A stretch of DNA of 8,499 nucleotides from an uncultured Clostridia bacterium (lineage in GTDB: Bacteria > Bacillota > Clostridia > Christensenellales > Aristaeellaceae). Below, piece by piece: positions 6,482-8,499 of this stretch. The translations under genes and the position numbers were made by a program. Each line of letters starts with the position of its first letter. Position 1 is the stretch's first letter. The notes beneath the pieces are model-generated. The model was not told the DNA's origin. It saw only the letters and a list, made by a program, of their open reading frames with translations, and searched no databases. The stretch spans positions 1 through 8,499 of the forward strand of contig CALVTV010000099.1 of NCBI GenBank assembly GCA_944363005.1, read 5' to 3'.

Positions 6482-6509
6482 ATTATAAGACCTTTTGCCC
6501 GATTGTCAA
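6482..6509 (-). promoter_or_regulatory. Sigma-A promoter of the dinB operon
   Basis: Read on the minus strand: perfect -35 TTGACA (6509-6504), a 16-base spacer, and perfect -10 TATAAT (6487-6482). The start is predicted near 6475. Such a strong core promoter needs a repressor, which the adjacent LexA box supplies. Confidence 0.9.
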
Positions 6510-6618
6510 TCACGAAAATTCTGGAAGCCGGTTGACAGCGTTTGACACAGAGCGAAATCCGTGAACAGCAGGATACACATTTGAACGAATCGCAGGAGAC
6601 GTGAAGATTTATATTTTT

Positions 6619-6647
6619 TTGCAAAAGCGCATGATGCGTGGTAAAAT
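6619..6647 (+). promoter_or_regulatory. Promoter of the ferredoxin gene
   Basis: -35 TTGCAA (6619-6624), a 17-base spacer, and -10 TAAAAT (6642-6647), with an AT-rich stretch just upstream. The start is predicted near 6654. The DNA between this and the dinB promoter (6510-6618) holds nothing else I can support. Confidence 0.7.
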
Positions 6648-6665
6648 GGGGCAGGATGGACCTAT

Positions 6666-6680
6666 GGAGCATCATGTTCC
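6666..6680. repeat. Imperfect palindrome in the ferredoxin leader
   Basis: GGAGCATCATGTTCC is symmetrical about C6673 except for one G/T pair. It lies between the predicted transcription start and the ribosome site, so it could be an operator or a weak RNA hairpin. It may also be chance. Confidence 0.3.
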
Positions 6681-6701
6681 ACACAGAAAGGAGTAAAATC
6701 G

Positions 6702-6890
6702 ATGAGATGTCATGTTAATGAGAATTGCATTGGCTGCGGACTGTGCGCCAGCACGTGCCCGGAAGTGTTCACCCTGACGGATGCGGGCGTTGCGCGCGCG
6801 CAGGAAGGGGAAGTGAGCGCCTCCGTGGAAGCGCAGGCGCGCGAGGCGGCGGAAAATTGCCCGGTTCAGGCCATTGAGTGCGAAGAGTAA
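6702..6890 (+). CDS. Single-cluster [4Fe-4S] ferredoxin
   Basis: A 62-residue soluble electron carrier. Cluster ligands are Cys9, Cys12 and Cys15 (CIGCGLC) with the fourth at Cys53 in the CPVQAI motif near the C-terminus, as in monocluster ferredoxins of Thermotoga and many Clostridia. Cys19 (before Pro20) sits where the fourth ligand of a second cluster begins in two-cluster relatives; the partner Cys that forms a disulfide with it in some monocluster proteins is not seen. Additional Cys are at 3 and 60. AAGGAG (6688-6693) lies eight bases before the ATG. It is monocistronic, divergent from dinB, and ends in a strong terminator. The redox partners are not in the window. Confidence 0.93.
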   Translation: MRCHVNENCIGCGLCASTCPEVFTLTDAGVARAQEGEVSASVEAQAREAAENCPVQAIECEE

Positions 6891-6898
6891 AAAAGATT

Positions 6899-6940
6899 CG
6901 CCCGGCAAATCGCTCGAAGGAGCGGTCTGCCGGGCGTTTT
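6899..6940. terminator. Bidirectional terminator between ferredoxin and antiporter genes
   Basis: An 8-bp GC stem, CGCCCGGC (6899-6906) with GCCGGGCG (6929-6936), plus an inner stem CGCTC/GAGCG (6911-6924) with a GAAG loop. TTTT follows on the plus strand, and the A-rich bases before it give a T tract on the minus strand. It lies between the convergent stops at 6890 and 6953. Confidence 0.88.
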
Positions 6941-6952
6941 CTCTTGGAAAAT

Positions 6953-8149
6953 TCAGGGAACATCGCGGGTCAGGAGAGCCGGGTAGGTCAAGTCCATGCC
7001 CAGCGCACCGAGCGGAGCGGTGATGAGGATGGCCAGCACGGCGACGGAGAGCACCAACGGGCCGCAGGCAAGGCCCATGGCCAGCGGAACGCCCCCGATT
7101 GCGGCCTGCACGGTGGCCTTGGGGCAATAGGCGATGACGCAGAAAAGGCGCTCTTTGCGGTTGAGTTCGGTGCCAAGCAGGCAAAGCCACACCCCGATTG
7201 CGCGAAATACGAGCGCAAGGGCGATCATGGCGACGGCCATGCGCCCGGCGTTGAGCGTATAGCGGATATCCACGGCGGCGCCGACGAGCACGAAGAGGAT
7301 GACCTCTGCCGCGATCCAGAGCTTGCCGAATTTTTCGCCCAGACGCTTGGCCACGCGCGGGCTGCACGCCATGTTGAGCGCGCAGGCCATGCTCATCACG
7401 GCCAGCAGCCCGGAGAAGGGAAGCGGAAGCACGGATTCGATGGACGTGAGCAGAAAGGCCATGCCGAGCACGACGACTACTTTGGTGCTGTTTCGCACGG
7501 AGAGGCGATGGGCATAGGCGGTTTCAAAGAAGCGCGCGAGCGCATAGCCGACAAGTGCGCCTACCGCCACGCCCAGCACGATGGAGACGGGAATGCCCGA
7601 CAGGCTCATCAGCGTGGCTTCCCCGCCCTGCGCCATGCCCAAAAAGGTCGAAAACAGCACGATGACAAACACATCGTCGCACGAAGCGCCTGCCAGAATC
7701 AGCTGCGGAATGCGTTTTTGCGTGCCGTAACCGTCGTCCATGAGCTGAACCATGCGCGGAATGACGACGGCCGGCGAAACGGCACCCAGCACAGCGCCCA
7801 TCACGGCAGCTTCCGCCAGAGAGAGATGAAGCAGACCCGGCGCAAAGAGCACGAAGGCCAGAATTTCAAAACTCGCCGGTATGCAGGACATCAGGATGGC
7901 AGGCCGCCCGACGCGCCTGAGATCCGAGAGGTTGAGCGAAAGCCCGGCCTTGAGCAGAATGATCACCAGGGCCATCTGCCGCAGATCCGAGGAGACGGAG
8001 AGGATCGAGGCGTCCAGCAGATTGAGCGCATAAGGCCCGAGCACAATGCCCGTGAACAGCATGCCGATGATGCGCGGCAGGCGCAGCCGCTGGCAGAGGG
8101 CCGCGGCGGCAAGGCCCACCAGAAAAATGAGCGCCAGAGAAGCAATCAA
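6953..8149 (-). CDS. CPA2-type Na+/H+ antiporter under fluoride riboswitch control
   Basis: An integral membrane antiporter of 398 residues with about 12 hydrophobic helices across its whole length and no C-terminal TrkA-N or other soluble domain. Ion-site motifs: GAVSPAVVIPRMVQL (122-136), the paired acids Asp158-Asp159 in GASCDDV, and Lys344 in CPKATVQAAIG. The double Asp plus a membrane Lys is the signature of the CPA2 branch (NapA, NhaA, mammalian NHA2), and the PKATVQAA wording is most like NHA2/SLC9B. CPA1 exchangers carry Asn-Asp there. The start is TTG at 8149, supported by GAAGGAGG (8164-8157) seven bases upstream; no ATG or GTG fits as well. The leader carries a fluoride riboswitch, so the protein probably helps cells cope with fluoride, perhaps by correcting the proton and Na+ disturbance caused by HF entry. 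Direct fluoride transport is not shown by the sequence. Confidence 0.92.
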   Translation of the reverse strand: MIASLALIFLVGLAAAALCQRLRLPRIIGMLFTGIVLGPYALNLLDASILSVSSDLRQMALVIILLKAGLSLNLSDLRRVGRPAILMSCIPASFEILAFVLFAPGLLHLSLAEAAVMGAVLGAVSPAVVIPRMVQLMDDGYGTQKRIPQLILAGASCDDVFVIVLFSTFLGMAQGGEATLMSLSGIPVSIVLGVAVGALVGYALARFFETAYAHRLSVRNSTKVVVVLGMAFLLTSIESVLPLPFSGLLAVMSMACALNMACSPRVAKRLGEKFGKLWIAAEVILFVLVGAAVDIRYTLNAGRMAVAMIALALVFRAIGVWLCLLGTELNRKERLFCVIAYCPKATVQAAIGGVPLAMGLACGPLVLSVAVLAILITAPLGALGMDLTYPALLTRDVP

Positions 8150-8176
8150 CGGAATTCCTCCTTCTTTGGGAGACGC

Positions 8177-8224
8177 AAAAAGCTGATGCCTTCTGCGACC
8201 CGATCATCACAGAAGTCATCAGCT
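8177..8224 (-). terminator. Riboswitch-controlled intrinsic terminator in the antiporter leader
   Basis: On the minus strand AGCTGATG (8224-8217) pairs perfectly with CATCAGCT (8188-8181). Inside, CTTCTG pairs with CAGAAG, followed by a weaker four-pair extension and a six-base loop. A short T tract follows (8184-8177 includes five T). The hairpin lies 5' of the ribosome site. Its 5' arm is the 3' strand of the aptamer (GCTGATG-ACTTC), so the two folds exclude each other. Confidence 0.82.
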
Positions 8225-8265
8225 ACAAAGCGGTTTAGGTTGCCCAAGGGAGAACTTCATTCCCT
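8212..8265 (-). promoter_or_regulatory. Fluoride (crcB) riboswitch aptamer
   Basis: On the minus strand all elements of the fluoride aptamer appear in order. Helix P1 is AGGGA (8265-8261) with TCCCT (8251-8247), and its loop is ATG-AAG-TTC, as in the conserved AUG...UUC pattern. A linker ends in AAACCGC. A short P2 follows, GCT/AGC around TTGT (8231-8222), then GCTGATG, then ACTTC (8216-8212), which pairs with GAAGT in the P1 loop (8258-8254) to make the pseudoknot. The AACCGC and GCUGAUG words and the pseudoknot are the most recognisable parts. P2 is short (3 bp), and the P1-P2 linker is longer than in well-studied examples. The aptamer directly precedes a terminator and the antiporter gene. 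Known members of this class switch genes on when fluoride binds. Confidence 0.87.
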
Positions 8266-8272
8266 GGCGCTC

Positions 8273-8301
8273 AGTATAGCATGATTGACGCAAATTGTAA
8301 A
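8273..8301 (-). promoter_or_regulatory. Promoter of the antiporter and its riboswitch
   Basis: Read on the minus strand: -35 TTTACA (8301-8296), a 17-base spacer, and -10 TATACT (8278-8273). The predicted start near 8266 is at the first base of aptamer helix P1 or one or two bases before it, which fits a riboswitch at the 5' end of the RNA. Confidence 0.8.
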
Positions 8302-8393
8302 TGTGGATTCATGCTTTTTTGTCGAGCACTGGCGAAAAAATGTGTATATGCTGAGCAAACATGCGCGCCCAACCATTCCCACTGGCGCAAAGC

Positions 8394-8422
8394 GCATAAT
8401 CCTGGCGCATGATTCCATACTA
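8394..8422 (+). promoter_or_regulatory. Sigma-G-like sporulation promoter of spoVT
   Basis: GCATA (8394-8398), a 17-base spacer, then CATACTA (8416-8422) matches the forespore sigma-G consensus (G-H-AT-R and CAT-N-H-TA) at every fixed position. In Bacillus subtilis spoVT is transcribed by sigma-G, so the position is right. The DNA from 8302 to 8393 holds nothing else that I can support. Confidence 0.78.
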
Positions 8423-8464
8423 GGGAGGCCGAAAGGAAGCTAAATGAAGAAGGAGGCAGCATTC

Positions 8465-8499
8465 GTGCGAGCGACCGGAATTGTGCGTAGAATCGACGA
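8465..8499 (+). CDS. spoVT: Stage V sporulation regulator SpoVT, N-terminal start (partial)
   Basis: Only the first 11 codons and part of the twelfth are in the window. Read from GTG they give MRATGIVRRID, which matches the very conserved opening of SpoVT (M-[K/R]-ATGIVRRIDDLGRV), an AbrB-type swapped-hairpin DNA-binding domain. SpoVT adjusts sigma-G gene expression in the forespore. The GTG at 8465 is chosen because AGAAGGAGG (8448-8456) ends eight bases upstream and the protein then begins exactly like the family. An in-frame ATG at 8444 would add seven residues made from the ribosome site itself. AbrB paralogues share part of this motif, so some doubt remains. Confidence 0.85.
   Translation, partial: MRATGIVRRID

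Noticed and set aside
6532..6547. Two TTGACA hexamers ten bases apart on the plus strand
   Set aside because: Neither has a -10-like hexamer at 16-18 bases, so no promoter is called.
6561..6595. GAAC words that might be a second LexA box upstream of the ferredoxin gene
   Set aside because: The half-sites are in the same orientation and wrongly spaced for the GAAC-N4-GTTC dyad.
6878..8284. Plus-strand open frame of 468 codons opposite the antiporter
   Set aside because: It begins inside the ferredoxin gene, crosses its terminator and reads the antiporter and riboswitch backwards. It has a charged, low-hydrophobic composition with no motif.
8263..8410. Repeated CTGGCG words between the antiporter and spoVT
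   Set aside because: The copies have irregular spacing, different flanks and parts that belong to other elements. They do not form a repeat array.
8444..8464. ATG seven codons before the SpoVT start
   Set aside because: These codons contain the Shine-Dalgarno of the GTG at 8465, and SpoVT proteins begin at the ATGIVRRID segment.

Overview
The window is GC-rich chromosomal DNA from an endospore-forming member of the Bacillota, most likely a high-GC lineage of Clostridia. The reasons are strong AGGAGG-type ribosome binding sites, TTGACA/TATAAT-type promoters, a Gram-positive LexA (DinR) box, a small ferredoxin, and the first codons of spoVT behind a sigma-G-like promoter at the right edge. No rRNA, tRNA, insertion sequence, CRISPR array or prophage gene is visible. 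Genus cannot be read from the sequence.

Left part (1-741): the tail of an unrecognised gene with its terminator, then a small helical, ferritin-like (DUF2383-type) protein gene with its own terminator. Next (767-3424) is a compact metal-resistance operon. A consensus promoter overlaps a perfect inverted-repeat operator, followed by a free-standing HMA metal-binding protein, a Zn/Cd/Pb-type P1B ATPase that lacks its own N-terminal metal-binding domain, and an ArsR/SmtB repressor that appears to carry both known metal-site types. The operon should be self-regulated: metal releases the repressor, the HMA protein binds metal, and the ATPase exports it.

Middle part (3467-6509, minus strand): an M18 aminopeptidase with its own promoter. 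Upstream of it is a two-gene SOS operon with a Y-family translesion polymerase (dinB) and an 87-residue protein of unknown function. That operon has a strong promoter with a perfect LexA box just downstream of the predicted transcription start. A divergent plus-strand gene (6702-6890) encodes a single-cluster ferredoxin and ends in a terminator shared with the convergent gene to its right.

Right part (6953-8499): a minus-strand CPA2-type Na+/H+ antiporter, resembling the NHA2/NapA group, that starts at TTG. Its leader matches the fluoride (crcB) riboswitch closely. The promoter places the RNA start next to aptamer helix P1, and the aptamer's 3' strand doubles as the 5' arm of an intrinsic terminator, so fluoride is expected to switch the gene on. 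This fluoride-controlled antiporter, without a Fluc or CLC-F channel next to it, is the most interesting item in the window. The last 35 bases are the start of spoVT.
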